This document shows positions 1 through 6,881 of a DNA stretch of 8,097 bases, in pieces (position 1 is the first letter of the stretch; the number at the start of each line of letters is the position of its first letter). Source of the stretch: Clostridia bacterium (lineage in GTDB: Bacteria; Bacillota_A; Clostridia; Oscillospirales; Acutalibacteraceae); the NCBI GenBank assembly GCA_017503305.1, contig JAFVTJ010000101.1, positions 1 to 8,097 on the forward strand, written 5' to 3'. Below the pieces are notes generated by a model. It worked only from the letters and a program-made list of their open reading frames with translations, was not told the DNA's origin and made no database searches. A program made the position numbers and the translations under genes.

Positions 1-579
1 GTTCACACAATAATCCCCGACCGCATAGTTGCTGCAACCTTTGTTGCTTGCGCAGCAGTTACAGGCGGCAAAATCACCTTGGAAAACCTTATGCCTTCGC
101 ATATGGTTTCAATGCTTTCAATCTTTAGAGAAGCAGGGTGTGATATTACGGCCTCGGGCAAAAGCATTACCATTAGCGCACAAAAACGGCTTGGCCGAGT
201 TCCTACTATTAGAAGTCTAGTTTATCCCGGTTTTCCAACCGATGCGGGTCCGCTTGTTGTGGCAATGCTTGCTTTGGCAGATGGCACTTCGGTTTTTGTG
301 GAAAACATTTTTGAAAATCGCTTTAGATACGTTGATGAGCTAAATAGACTTGGCGCAAAAATTAAAACCGAGGGCAAAATAGCCGTTATTGAAGGTGTTA
401 GTTCTCTTTCGGGCGCTACCTGTAAATGCACCGACCTTCGCGGCGGGGCAGCCCTTGTTACTGCAGCCCTTGCGGCAAACGGGCAAACGACCATAAATGA
501 AATTTCACATATTCTTAGAGGATATGATGATTTGGTTGGAAATTTAAAATCGCTTAATGCAGATATTAAAATAATTTAA
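1..579 (+). CDS. murA: UDP-N-acetylglucosamine 1-carboxyvinyltransferase (MurA), C-terminal part, 5' truncated by the window
   Basis: MurA transfers enolpyruvate from phosphoenolpyruvate to UDP-GlcNAc in the cytoplasm, the first committed step of peptidoglycan synthesis. The frame is open from the first base, and 192 residues are visible of a protein usually about 420 long. Visible family landmarks are IIPDRIVAATF near the left edge; YPGFPTD with the conserved active-site Asp (Asp305 in E. coli numbering); FENRFRYVDEL; DLRGGAAL with the conserved Arg that contacts the substrate; and the C-terminal HILRGYDDL. The residues after FPTD are AGPLV rather than the more usual A/M-Q-x-x, a mild departure. 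The stop lies 11 nt before ftsQ, so the two are almost certainly co-transcribed; murA next to ftsQ is common in Firmicutes. No in-window start should be used, because the Met at 79 is internal. Identification is secure; which Firmicute paralogue (MurA1 or MurA2) was not resolved. Confidence 0.95.
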   Translation, partial: VHTIIPDRIVAATFVACAAVTGGKITLENLMPSHMVSMLSIFREAGCDITASGKSITISAQKRLGRVPTIRSLVYPGFPTDAGPLVVAMLALADGTSVFVENIFENRFRYVDELNRLGAKIKTEGKIAVIEGVSSLSGATCKCTDLRGGAALVTAALAANGQTTINEISHILRGYDDLVGNLKSLNADIKII

Positions 580-582
580 GGA
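578..582 (+). promoter_or_regulatory. Ribosome binding site that fixes the TTG start of ftsQ
   Basis: AAGGA overlaps the murA stop codon and ends 8 nt before the TTG at 591. The only nearby ATG (584) runs into a stop after three codons, so TTG is the best start. The overlap of this site with the murA stop suggests translational coupling (inference). Confidence 0.7.
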
Positions 583-590
583 ATGATTTT

Positions 591-1382
591 TTGAAAAAAG
601 ATTATCCAAATGATCCCTTTTTACAAAAACGTAAAGAACGACAACGTCAAATGCGAAAACGCAGATCAAGAATTTTGCTTGTTTTCTTTATAGTAATTTT
701 GTTGATTGTAGGCACAATTTTATCATTTACTGTCTTCTTTCCGATTAAAAATATAAATGCAAGCGGAAGCGGGCACTATACCCAAAGCGAAATTGTAAAG
801 GCTTCTCAAATTGAAGTGGGGGATAACCTCTTTGCAATTTCTAAAAAGGATACTTTAGAAGCTTTAAAAACCAAGCTACCGTTTATTGAGAGTATAGAGT
901 TTAAGCGCACTTTGCCCGATACTCTTACAATAAAGGTTAAAGAAGCGAAGGAATTTGCCTGTTATAAGTTCGGTAATAAGTACTACACGGTAAGCGAAAG
1001 CGGTTGGGTGCTAAAGGTTTATGATGAAAAGCCCGAAAACGTAATCGAAGTTGTTGCTTCAAAGTTTAAGTGCAAGGTTGGTACTGCTTTAGAGTTTTCG
1101 GATGAAAGCTCTAACGATTTGGTAGAAAACGTTATAAATAATTTAGTTGCAAGCGGTCTTTCACTTCAAGAGGTTGATATTAGCAATCGGTATAGTTTGA
1201 AGGCAAAGGTTGAAAATCGCTTTACTGTTGAATTCGGTTCCACTGCCGACTTAGAACATAAAATCAAGCATCTTAAAACAATGATTGAAAGCATCCCCAA
1301 AAACAAGAAGGGTAAGATAGATTTGAGTGTGTGGAATAGCCAAAATACTCAAGGCATTTTTGTAGAAAATAGCACAAAATAA
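591..1382 (+). CDS. ftsQ: Cell division protein FtsQ/DivIB
   Basis: This is a bitopic divisome protein that bridges early and late division proteins with FtsL and FtsB/DivIC at the septum. The 263-residue product begins at TTG and follows the family layout. A very basic cytoplasmic tail (about residues 1-27, rich in Lys and Arg) is followed by one transmembrane helix (about 28-50, ILLVFFIVILLIVGTILSF). Next comes a POTRA-type domain (about 51-122), with FPIKNINASG at its start, VGDNLFAI in the middle and LPDTLTIKVKEAKEFA at its end. The extracytoplasmic beta domain ends about residue 250. The length is normal for Gram-positive DivIB. The gene sits between murA and ftsZ, its usual place. No ftsA follows and no terminator hairpin is visible after the stop. 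Sequence identity in this family is low, so the call rests on architecture plus neighbourhood. Confidence 0.9.
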   Translation: MKKDYPNDPFLQKRKERQRQMRKRRSRILLVFFIVILLIVGTILSFTVFFPIKNINASGSGHYTQSEIVKASQIEVGDNLFAISKKDTLEALKTKLPFIESIEFKRTLPDTLTIKVKEAKEFACYKFGNKYYTVSESGWVLKVYDEKPENVIEVVASKFKCKVGTALEFSDESSNDLVENVINNLVASGLSLQEVDISNRYSLKAKVENRFTVEFGSTADLEHKIKHLKTMIESIPKNKKGKIDLSVWNSQNTQGIFVENSTK

Positions 1383-1410
1383 AAAAAGTAACAAAATTGT
1401 AATAAAACTA

Positions 1411-1439
1411 TTGAAATTTTAAAAAATGTGTGTTATTAT
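1411..1439 (+). promoter_or_regulatory. Sigma-A type promoter of ftsZ
   Basis: The -35 TTGAAA (1411-1416) and -10 TATTAT (1434-1439) are separated by exactly 17 nt, and a TGT just upstream of the -10 gives an extended -10 element. Transcription would begin near 1446, leaving a leader of about 58 nt. ftsZ could therefore be expressed independently of, and more strongly than, murA-ftsQ. Predicted from sequence only. Confidence 0.7.
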
Positions 1440-1490
1440 TTATATGTATGATTGAATAATAGTGTACATTTTTCTAATTTACATAAAGAC

Positions 1491-1495
1491 GGAGG
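1491..1495 (+). promoter_or_regulatory. Ribosome binding site that fixes the ftsZ start
   Basis: A perfect GGAGG lies 8 nt before the ATG at 1504. It rules out the in-frame GTG at 1462, which lies upstream of this site and would add 14 hydrophobic residues not found in FtsZ. Confidence 0.9.
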
Positions 1496-1503
1496 AATTT
1501 AAA

Positions 1504-2562
1504 ATGCCATTTGAAATCGCAGAAGAATTAGCAAATGTTGTTCAAATTAAAGTTGTAGGTGTAGGCGGCGGCGGCGGTAACGCTGTTAACCGCATGGTTG
1601 ACGCTGGTGTTAAGGGCGTACAGTTTGTTGCTATCAACACCGATAAGGCAGCTTTATTTAAATCTAAGGCCGATGTTAAGTTACAAATCGGTGATAAGAC
1701 CACCGCGGGTATGGGCGCAGGCGGTAACCCCAATAACGGTAATGCTGCAGCTGAAGAATCACGTGATGAAATCGCAGCTGCTATCCGCGACGCTGATATG
1801 ATTTTCATCACCGCAGGTATGGGCGGCGGTACTGGTACAGGTGCTGCTCCTGTTGTCGCTGCTATTGCTAGAGATTTAGGTATCCTTACTGTTGGTATCG
1901 TTACAAAGCCTTTCGCTTTCGAAGGTAAAAAGCGTATGACTCAGGCTGAAGCAGGTATTGCTGCATTACGTGAACACGTTGACAGCTTGGTTGTTATCCC
2001 CAACGAACGTCTTAAGTTCGTTTCTGATGAAAAGATCACCTTCAAGAACGCATTCGATATTGCTGATGACGTTCTCCGCCAAGGTGTACAAAGCATTTCT
2101 GAACTTATTAACGTTACTGCACTTGTTAACCTTGACTTTGCTGACGTTAAATCTATCATGGCTGATGCAGGCTATGCTCACATGGGCGTTGGTATTGCAA
2201 CAGGTCGCGATAAGGCTGAACAAGCTGCTCGTATGGCTATTAACAGTCCCCTTATCGAAACCTCAATGGATAACGCTCGCGGCGTAATCATTAGCATTAC
2301 CGGTTCTGTTGATATCGGCCTTGAAGAAGTTGAACTTGCTTCTTCTATCATCTCTGATATGGCTCATCCCGATGCTACAATTATTTGGGGTGCTCAGCTT
2401 GATGAAACTATCGAAGACACCATCCGTGTAACCGTTGTTGCTACTGGTCTTGGCGACGACAAGAAGGACAACAAGGCAGACGTTCTTGGTTCTATCTTAG
2501 GCACTACAACCGATGAAGACGAAACTTATGACGATGTTATGAGCTTCTTCAAAAACGACTAA
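1504..2562 (+). CDS. ftsZ: Cell division protein FtsZ
   Basis: FtsZ is the tubulin-like GTPase that polymerises into the cytoplasmic Z-ring and recruits the divisome. The product is 352 residues from the ATG at 1504. The nucleotide-binding start [14 protein letters not shown] is at about 18-31. The tubulin signature GGGTGTG is at 107-113. The T7 synergy loop NLDFADV at 209-215 carries the Asp pair that completes the GTPase site of the next subunit. The GTPase and C-terminal subdomains are complete to about residue 317. The tail is unusual: a short acidic linker (about 318-342) ends in [11 protein letters not shown], without the usual IPxFLR-type peptide and with only one basic residue near the end. 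Codon use leans to ATC, AAC, GAC and GGT more than in neighbouring genes, as expected of a highly expressed gene. It has its own promoter; no clear terminator was seen after the stop. Confidence 0.98.
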   Translation: MPFEIAEELANVVQIKVVGVGGGGGNAVNRMVDAGVKGVQFVAINTDKAALFKSKADVKLQIGDKTTAGMGAGGNPNNGNAAAEESRDEIAAAIRDADMIFITAGMGGGTGTGAAPVVAAIARDLGILTVGIVTKPFAFEGKKRMTQAEAGIAALREHVDSLVVIPNERLKFVSDEKITFKNAFDIADDVLRQGVQSISELINVTALVNLDFADVKSIMADAGYAHMGVGIATGRDKAEQAARMAINSPLIETSMDNARGVIISITGSVDIGLEEVELASSIISDMAHPDATIIWGAQLDETIEDTIRVTVVATGLGDDKKDNKADVLGSILGTTTDEDETYDDVMSFFKND

Positions 2563-2589
2563 TTTTTAAGTTTTATATTTTAAACCTGT

Positions 2590-2840
2590 GATTAAGAATA
2601 GTAGCTTTACCGTGCATTTTTAGAGAGCAGTTGACGGTGGAAATATTGCAATTGGCGGTTAAGTGAATGGACTTATGAGGGCGACCGAAAGCTTTATGCG
2701 AGTAGCAGTCGACGGGGTTCCGTGCCCGTTACCAATTCGGCTTACATTTTTGTGTAAGATTGAGAGGCCCTTTGGGGCAACTCGGGTGGCACCGCAGGAT
2801 TATTAAGTCTTGTCCCGAATTTGCGGGACAAGACTTTTTT
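2590..2840 (+). promoter_or_regulatory. T-box riboswitch, tryptophan-specific, controlling trpB
   Basis: This transcription-attenuation leader senses uncharged tRNA-Trp. Stem I features in order are: GAATAGTA near its base (about 2597-2603); possible base helix AGCTTT/AAAGCT (2603-2608 with 2688-2693); AGAGAG (2622-2627); distal helix GCAGT/ATTGC (2627-2631 with 2645-2649); GGTGGAAA; then GTGAA followed by TGG at 2668-2670 and a purine, read as the specifier codon for Trp. Two hairpins follow, GACGGG/CCCGTT (2711-2716 with 2725-2730) and CTTACA/TGTAAG (2741-2746 with 2753-2758). The T-box core GGGTGGCACCGC is at 2784-2795. The antiterminator is fully traceable: TCGGG (2782-2786) with CCCGA (2814-2818), a 7-nt bulge UGGCACC (2787-2793), and GCAGGA (2794-2799) with TCTTGT (2808-2813). 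UGGC in the bulge matches an acceptor end GCCA, as in bacterial tRNA-Trp with discriminator G. No convincing promoter was seen just upstream. Confidence 0.95.
2805..2840 (+). terminator. Regulated intrinsic terminator of the T-box leader
   Basis: A perfect 13-bp stem (AAGTCTTGTCCCG at 2805-2817 with its complement at 2824-2836) closes a 6-nt loop, and a run of T extends to 2840. The 5' arm contains the TCTTGTCCCG that the antiterminator also uses, so the two structures exclude each other. Confidence 0.95.
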
Positions 2841-2916
2841 ATTTTTGGTGATACTATGTTTTTATTAACTAAACGATGGTGAATTTCAACATTTATAAAC
2901 TATTTATTAAATGATT

Positions 2917-2923
2917 GAAAGGA
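2917..2923 (+). promoter_or_regulatory. Ribosome binding site that fixes the trpB start
   Basis: GAAAGGA ends 9 nt before the ATG at 2933. An in-frame TTG at 2915 overlaps this site and would add six residues absent from TrpB proteins, so it is rejected as the start. Confidence 0.85.
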
Positions 2924-2932
2924 AAATGCAAA

Positions 2933-4150
2933 ATGAATTTTAACAATGTAAACTTTGATACTTATTTTAAAAATTATCCCGATGAAAACGGCTATTTCGG
3001 TAACTATGGCGGATGCTATATTGAGCCTAAGCTTAAGGCTGCTATGGAAGAAATTACTCAAGCGTATTTTTCCATTTGTCAGTCGCGCAAGTTTATTAAC
3101 GAGCTTCGCCGTGTACGTAAGGAATTTCAGGGAAGACCTACTCCCATTACCCATTTAGAACGCCTTAGCAATTCTTTGGGCAACGTTCAGCTTTACGCCA
3201 AGCGTGAGGATTTAAACCATACAGGCGCGCATAAATTGAATCACTGCATGGGTGAGGCCTTGCTTGCAAAATATATGGGTAAAAAGAAGATTATTGCTGA
3301 AACCGGTGCCGGTCAGCACGGTGTAGCGCTTGCTACTGCTGCGGCATATTTTGGCCTTGAATGTGATATTTATATGGGCTCGGTTGATATTAAAAAGCAA
3401 GCTCCAAACGTTGCCAGAATGAAGATATTGGGTGCAAACGTTATCGAGGTAACCCACGGTCTTAAAACCCTTAAGGAAGCTGTAGACGCCGCTTTTGACG
3501 CTTACAGCAAGGAATATAAGGACTGTATTTATTGCATAGGTTCGGTTTTAGGCCCGCATCCCTTCCCAATGATGGTGCGCGATTTCCAACAGGTTGTTGG
3601 TATTGAAGCAAGGGAACAATTCCTTGAAATGACAGGCCACTTGCCGGATATTATTACCGCTTGTGTTGGCGGCGGTTCTAATGCGGCAGGTTTCTTCTCA
3701 GGCTTCCTTAATGACCCGGTTGAAATTTATGGTGTTGAGCCTTTGGGTAAGGGAACAAAGCTTGGCGACCACGCTGCAAGTCTTCAATACGGCGAAGAGG
3801 GCATTATGCACGGCTTTAACAGTATTATGCTTAAGGATGAAAACGGCGAGCCCGCACCGGTATACTCGGTTGCCAGTGGTCTTGACTATCCTTCTTCCGG
3901 TCCTGAACATGCCTTTTTACGTGATTTGGGCCGCGTTAAATACGATGTGGTTGATGACGAAGAAGCAGTAGATGCGTTCTTTAAATTGGCTCGTTTAGAA
4001 GGTATAATTCCCGCTATAGAAAGCTCACACGCGGTAGCACACGCTATCCGATTGGCGAAAACAATGAAGCACGGTTCTATTCTTATTAACCTTTCGGGTA
4101 GAGGCGATAAGGATATGGATTATATTATTGAAACCTTTGGTATAAAATAA
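2933..4150 (+). CDS. trpB: Tryptophan synthase beta subunit, encoded without trpA
   Basis: TrpB is a pyridoxal phosphate enzyme that condenses indole with L-serine to give L-tryptophan in the cytoplasm. The product is 405 residues, normal for the TrpB1 type. Visible landmarks are GNYGGCYI near residue 23; [12 protein letters not shown] (68-79); [14 protein letters not shown] with the Schiff-base Lys101; ETGAGQHG with catalytic Glu123; [17 protein letters not shown] (203-219); the phosphate-binding GGGSNA (246-251); [16 protein letters not shown] (316-331); [10 protein letters not shown]; and SGRGDKD (388-394). Nothing needed for catalysis is missing. The [11 protein letters not shown] stretch places it with TrpB1 rather than TrpB2. 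There is no trpA or other trp gene alongside; the next gene is a phosphoribosyltransferase. The Trp T-box upstream supports a role in tryptophan supply, probably from salvaged indole if trpA is absent from the genome (inference). A TrpA encoded elsewhere cannot be excluded. Confidence 0.95.
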   Translation: MNFNNVNFDTYFKNYPDENGYFGNYGGCYIEPKLKAAMEEITQAYFSICQSRKFINELRRVRKEFQGRPTPITHLERLSNSLGNVQLYAKREDLNHTGAHKLNHCMGEALLAKYMGKKKIIAETGAGQHGVALATAAAYFGLECDIYMGSVDIKKQAPNVARMKILGANVIEVTHGLKTLKEAVDAAFDAYSKEYKDCIYCIGSVLGPHPFPMMVRDFQQVVGIEAREQFLEMTGHLPDIITACVGGGSNAAGFFSGFLNDPVEIYGVEPLGKGTKLGDHAASLQYGEEGIMHGFNSIMLKDENGEPAPVYSVASGLDYPSSGPEHAFLRDLGRVKYDVVDDEEAVDAFFKLARLEGIIPAIESSHAVAHAIRLAKTMKHGSILINLSGRGDKDMDYIIETFGIK

Positions 4151-4154
4151 TTTT

Positions 4155-4160
4155 GAAGGA
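4155..4160 (+). promoter_or_regulatory. Ribosome binding site that fixes the phosphoribosyltransferase start
   Basis: GAAGGA directly abuts an in-frame ATG at 4161, giving no spacing, but lies 9 nt before the ATG at 4170. The later ATG is therefore the start, giving MSEYYSMKIAG. Confidence 0.8.
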
Positions 4161-4169
4161 ATGTTAATT

Positions 4170-4712
4170 ATGTCTGAATATTATAGTATGAAAATTGCAG
4201 GTGTTGACCGCAACTTGGAAAAATTCCCTGTAAGTGATAAACTTGATATAGCCGCTTTTATTCTTTTTGGCGACGTTGAAGTTACTGTTAAATCAAGTGA
4301 AGAACTTCTTAAAAAAGCTCCCGAGTTTGATTATATCATCACTCCCGAAGCTAAAAGTATTCCCTTAGCATACGAAATGGCACGCCAAAGCGGTAAGCCT
4401 TATATTGTTATTCGCAAGGGCGTTAAGGTTTATATGCGCAATTCTTTAGGAGTTAGTGTTCGAAGCATTACAACCGATAAGGAACAACATTTGTACCTTG
4501 GCGAATCGGAAGTAGCAATGATTAAGGGCAAGCGCGTTCTTATTGTTGACGACGTTATAAGCACCGGCGAATCCTTAGCCGCTGTGCGTGAGCTTGTGGA
4601 AAAAGCAGGCGCTATTGAAGCTGCAACCTGCGCTGTTTTAGCTGAAGGTGACGCTGCTGACAGAACCGATATTATTTTCCTTGAAAAATTGCCCTTATTT
4701 TTTAAAGATTAA
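4170..4712 (+). CDS. Adenine-type phosphoribosyltransferase family protein
   Basis: This type I phosphoribosyltransferase should couple a nucleobase, or a related small molecule, to PRPP, releasing pyrophosphate in the cytoplasm. The 180-residue product has the diagnostic PRPP-binding signature RVLIVDDVISTGES at 122-135. TPEAKSIPLAYEMAR (58-72) and IRK (81-83) occupy the places of the adenine phosphoribosyltransferase substrate-side loops. The TTDKEQHLYLG segment is at 101-111, and AVLAEGDAADRTDI at 155-168 resembles the region after the active site in Apt/Xpt proteins. The nucleobase cannot be fixed from sequence; adenine or another purine is most likely from overall resemblance. It starts 19 nt after the trpB stop with no promoter or terminator between, so it should share the Trp T-box transcript. 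A strong terminator follows. Family assignment is secure; substrate is not. Confidence 0.88.
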   Translation: MSEYYSMKIAGVDRNLEKFPVSDKLDIAAFILFGDVEVTVKSSEELLKKAPEFDYIITPEAKSIPLAYEMARQSGKPYIVIRKGVKVYMRNSLGVSVRSITTDKEQHLYLGESEVAMIKGKRVLIVDDVISTGESLAAVRELVEKAGAIEAATCAVLAEGDAADRTDIIFLEKLPLFFKD

Positions 4713-4725
4713 GTGTTTTTAGCTT

Positions 4726-4757
4726 AAAGCGAAGCCGTAATTTTGGCTTCGCTTTTT
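4726..4757 (+). terminator. Intrinsic terminator of the trpB–phosphoribosyltransferase unit
   Basis: An 11-bp perfect stem (AAAGCGAAGCC at 4726-4736 with its complement at 4745-4755) closes an 8-nt loop and runs into TTTTT. It starts 14 nt after the phosphoribosyltransferase stop. Confidence 0.93.
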
Positions 4758-4805
4758 ATTTTAAAATTGGATAAAAAATATTTAATATTAGATAAACTTT
4801 TCGTA

Positions 4806-4834
4806 TTGCATATGCTATTTTTGTATGATATAAT
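4806..4834 (+). promoter_or_regulatory. Strong sigma-A promoter of the zinc-ribbon membrane protein gene
   Basis: TTGCAT (4806-4811) and a perfect TATAAT (4829-4834) are spaced by 17 nt, with TGA immediately before the -10 giving an extended -10. The start site should be near 4841, leaving a leader of only about 24 nt with room for just the ribosome binding site. It follows the preceding terminator, so this gene is its own transcription unit. Confidence 0.85.
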
Positions 4835-4850
4835 TAATACACAGTAAAAA

Positions 4851-4857
4851 AGGGGGA
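4851..4857 (+). promoter_or_regulatory. Ribosome binding site of the zinc-ribbon protein gene
   Basis: AGGGGGA lies 7 nt before the ATG at 4865. It is G-rich rather than the exact GGAGG but well placed, and it supports the start that gives MILCPNC. Confidence 0.8.
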
Positions 4858-4864
4858 TAGTAAA

Positions 4865-6877
4865 ATGATTTTATGTCCTAATTGTTGCAATATAATGGAA
4901 GACGATGCTCTGATTTGCACTTCTTGTGGTGCGGTTTTGCAGGAGCCGGAGACTGTAGAAGAAGCGCCCGAAAAAGAAGCGCCCGAAAAAGAACCGTTTT
5001 TTAAGAAGATACCCAAAAAGGTTAAAATAATAACACCTATTGCTGTGGCTGTCATTTTGGTTGTAACAATCCTTTTGACTACTATTGGCAATCCTAAACC
5101 GCAATATAGCCATACATTATACGTAAAAGACCGCGAGCTGTTTTTTACCGATAGCAAAACTGCTTCGCCCGTGCGTGTTACAACACAACTTGTTGATTTA
5201 GCAAACATTTTGGATGATAAAATTTACGATAGTGATTTTTCTACCGAGGCCGATATCTTGGATTCACGTTGTATTTTAAGTAAGGACGGCAAAACACTAT
5301 TTTTCCCGGATCATTTAACCGATATTATGGGTGGATTTTCGCTTTATTATTTTAACCCACACGATAAAAATTCCAAACCTAAATTACTTGATGAAGCTGT
5401 TAAGGACTACGGTGTAGATGAATCGTGTAAGGTAGTAACATATACTGCCGGTTCTGACAGCGCGCTTTACCAAAACGACTTTGCAAAGAAAACGAAAATT
5501 GATACTAACGTTTCCGAGTTTGTTACCTCTAAAGACGGAAAAGAAATTATATATTTAAAGTATAGTGGCGAAATTTTTTACTATAAACAAAACAAAGCTA
5601 AAGAAATGGTTGCCTACAACCCCGAAAGCTTTAGAATTGTAAACCACGATATAAATTCGGTTTATTTTCAAAAAAACAAAGAACTTTTCAAGATTGAAAA
5701 GGGTGGCAAACTTAAGACTATTGCTTCGGATGTTCTCGAAATAGTTAAATATTATGATTCGGGCGAAATCTATTATCTTAAATCCCAAGCCGAGCCCTTA
5801 AAGCTTGAAGATTATCTTGAAGATGATATGAAAGAAACCGATGAAAAAATGCAAAGACCGCAATTTGTGCCTTATCCTTCGCGCTGGGATTATGCTTCGG
5901 ATGAAGAGTATGATAAGGCGCTTGAAGATTACGATGATGTCTATTCCGCCTATGAAGAAGCGAGTAGTCAATGGACACAAAAGGCAAACCGTGAAACAAT
6001 CCGTTCGGAAATTGGGTACGAAAGGTTTACCCAAACTGCCAACACTCTTTGTTACTACGAAGGTAAAAAGGAAAAGAAATTAAGTGAAAATACTCTTTAC
6101 GTTAAGTATTCTGCAATTGCCGATGAAAAGCCTGCGCTAATTTTCTTAACCGCAGATTTTTCAAAGCTTAAAAAGGTGAAAATTTCTGAAATTGATAGCA
6201 TTACCGCTATGCGCGCTAAATTGGAGCAGCAAATTACAGATTTAACAGTAACAGAACTTGCCTTGGAAAGTAGTACAAGCGTTATTGGATTTGCTGAAAA
6301 CCGTGATTACTTTATTTCGCCTGATGCCAAAACTGTTTACTTTATTGACGATTTAGATGATAGCCGCAACTCTGGTAATCTTTACGAAATGAAGATTCTA
6401 GGTAAGAAACCGCGTGAACCCAAGTTTTATGATAGCCAAGTTATTCTATACCCGCCAATCGTTACGGAAGATGGTGTATTCTATTATAAAAATTATGATG
6501 CAATTGCTGCTGATGCTTATTTTAATAAAAAATTAGCTGCGGAAGGCGTGTTGATGTATAGTGTTAATTATTCTGAAACTTTGGATGCTTTTGTGTATTT
6601 GAAGAATTGGGATTACACCTTGCAGTATGGCGAGCTTGAAATTTTGCAAAACGGTAAAACCACCACAATTGATGATAGTGTAGGCTTATTTAATTTTAAC
6701 TCGGCCGGAGAAGTGGTTTATTTGAAAAACTACGATTATTATGCTGATTCAGGCGAGTTGTTTACTTACACTAACGGTAAGAAAAACAAAATAGACGAAG
6801 GCGTTATGAGAATCGTGCCTAGAAATACTATTGAAAATTTTACGCACGGCTCAACCGGTGATATTTTAATAAACTAA
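4865..6877 (+). CDS. Membrane-anchored zinc-ribbon protein with a beta-propeller-like extracytoplasmic domain, function unknown
   Basis: Function is not recognised. The 670-residue product opens with a zinc ribbon: Cys4-x2-Cys7 and Cys18-x2-Cys21 (CPNC, CTSC). A Glu/Pro/Lys linker (about 27-52) and a single transmembrane helix follow (about 54-74, ITPIAVAVILVVTILL). The large remainder (about 80-670) would lie outside the membrane if the ribbon is cytoplasmic. It is built of recurring short beta-like units such as ELFFTD, TLFFPD, EIIYLK, SVYFQKN, EIYYLK and TVYFIDD. Three clear copies of V-(F/Y)-Y/L-x-K-N-(Y/W)-D occur at 538, 577 and 618, about 40 residues apart, followed by GEL and NGK-x-x-x-ID in the last two. 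This suggests a propeller of the TolB/DUF5050 sort (inference). An acidic, Tyr/Trp-rich, probably helical insertion (about 310-383, with a SxEEYDxALEDY pattern) interrupts it. The gene is monocistronic. A surface sensor or envelope-associated role is possible but unproven. Confidence 0.85.
   Translation: MILCPNCCNIMEDDALICTSCGAVLQEPETVEEAPEKEAPEKEPFFKKIPKKVKIITPIAVAVILVVTILLTTIGNPKPQYSHTLYVKDRELFFTDSKTASPVRVTTQLVDLANILDDKIYDSDFSTEADILDSRCILSKDGKTLFFPDHLTDIMGGFSLYYFNPHDKNSKPKLLDEAVKDYGVDESCKVVTYTAGSDSALYQNDFAKKTKIDTNVSEFVTSKDGKEIIYLKYSGEIFYYKQNKAKEMVAYNPESFRIVNHDINSVYFQKNKELFKIEKGGKLKTIASDVLEIVKYYDSGEIYYLKSQAEPLKLEDYLEDDMKETDEKMQRPQFVPYPSRWDYASDEEYDKALEDYDDVYSAYEEASSQWTQKANRETIRSEIGYERFTQTANTLCYYEGKKEKKLSENTLYVKYSAIADEKPALIFLTADFSKLKKVKISEIDSITAMRAKLEQQITDLTVTELALESSTSVIGFAENRDYFISPDAKTVYFIDDLDDSRNSGNLYEMKILGKKPREPKFYDSQVILYPPIVTEDGVFYYKNYDAIAADAYFNKKLAAEGVLMYSVNYSETLDAFVYLKNWDYTLQYGELEILQNGKTTTIDDSVGLFNFNSAGEVVYLKNYDYYADSGELFTYTNGKKNKIDEGVMRIVPRNTIENFTHGSTGDILIN
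4961..4990 (+). repeat. Perfect 15-bp tandem duplication encoding EAPEK twice
   Basis: GAAGCGCCCGAAAAA occurs twice head to tail (4961-4975 and 4976-4990), giving EAPEK-EAPEK in the linker between the zinc ribbon and the membrane helix. Being in frame, it changes linker length without breaking the gene. Confidence 0.95.
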
Positions 6878-6881
6878 ATAC

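Noticed and set aside
222..494. Minus-strand open frame opposite murA
   Set aside because: It is a shadow of a well-conserved coding frame, has no recognisable protein features and no promoter.
1462..1503. N-terminal extension of FtsZ from the GTG at 1462
   Set aside because: It lies upstream of the perfect GGAGG at 1491-1495, has no ribosome binding site of its own, and adds residues unlike any FtsZ start.
1542..2223. Several open frames on both strands within ftsZ
   Set aside because: All overlap conserved FtsZ coding sequence; their low-complexity translations (Pro or Leu runs) reflect the GTPase glycine loops and codon bias.
2574..2579. TATATT as a -10 element for the T-box transcript
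   Set aside because: No acceptable -35 lies 16-18 nt upstream; AT-rich spacer sequence gives such matches easily.
2915..2932. Six-residue extension of TrpB from the TTG at 2915
   Set aside because: The start would overlap the ribosome binding site used by the ATG at 2933, and the added residues do not belong to the family.
4834..5208. Minus-strand open frame opposite the start of the zinc-ribbon protein gene
   Set aside because: It lies across a strong promoter and conserved zinc-ribbon coding sequence on the other strand and shows no family features.
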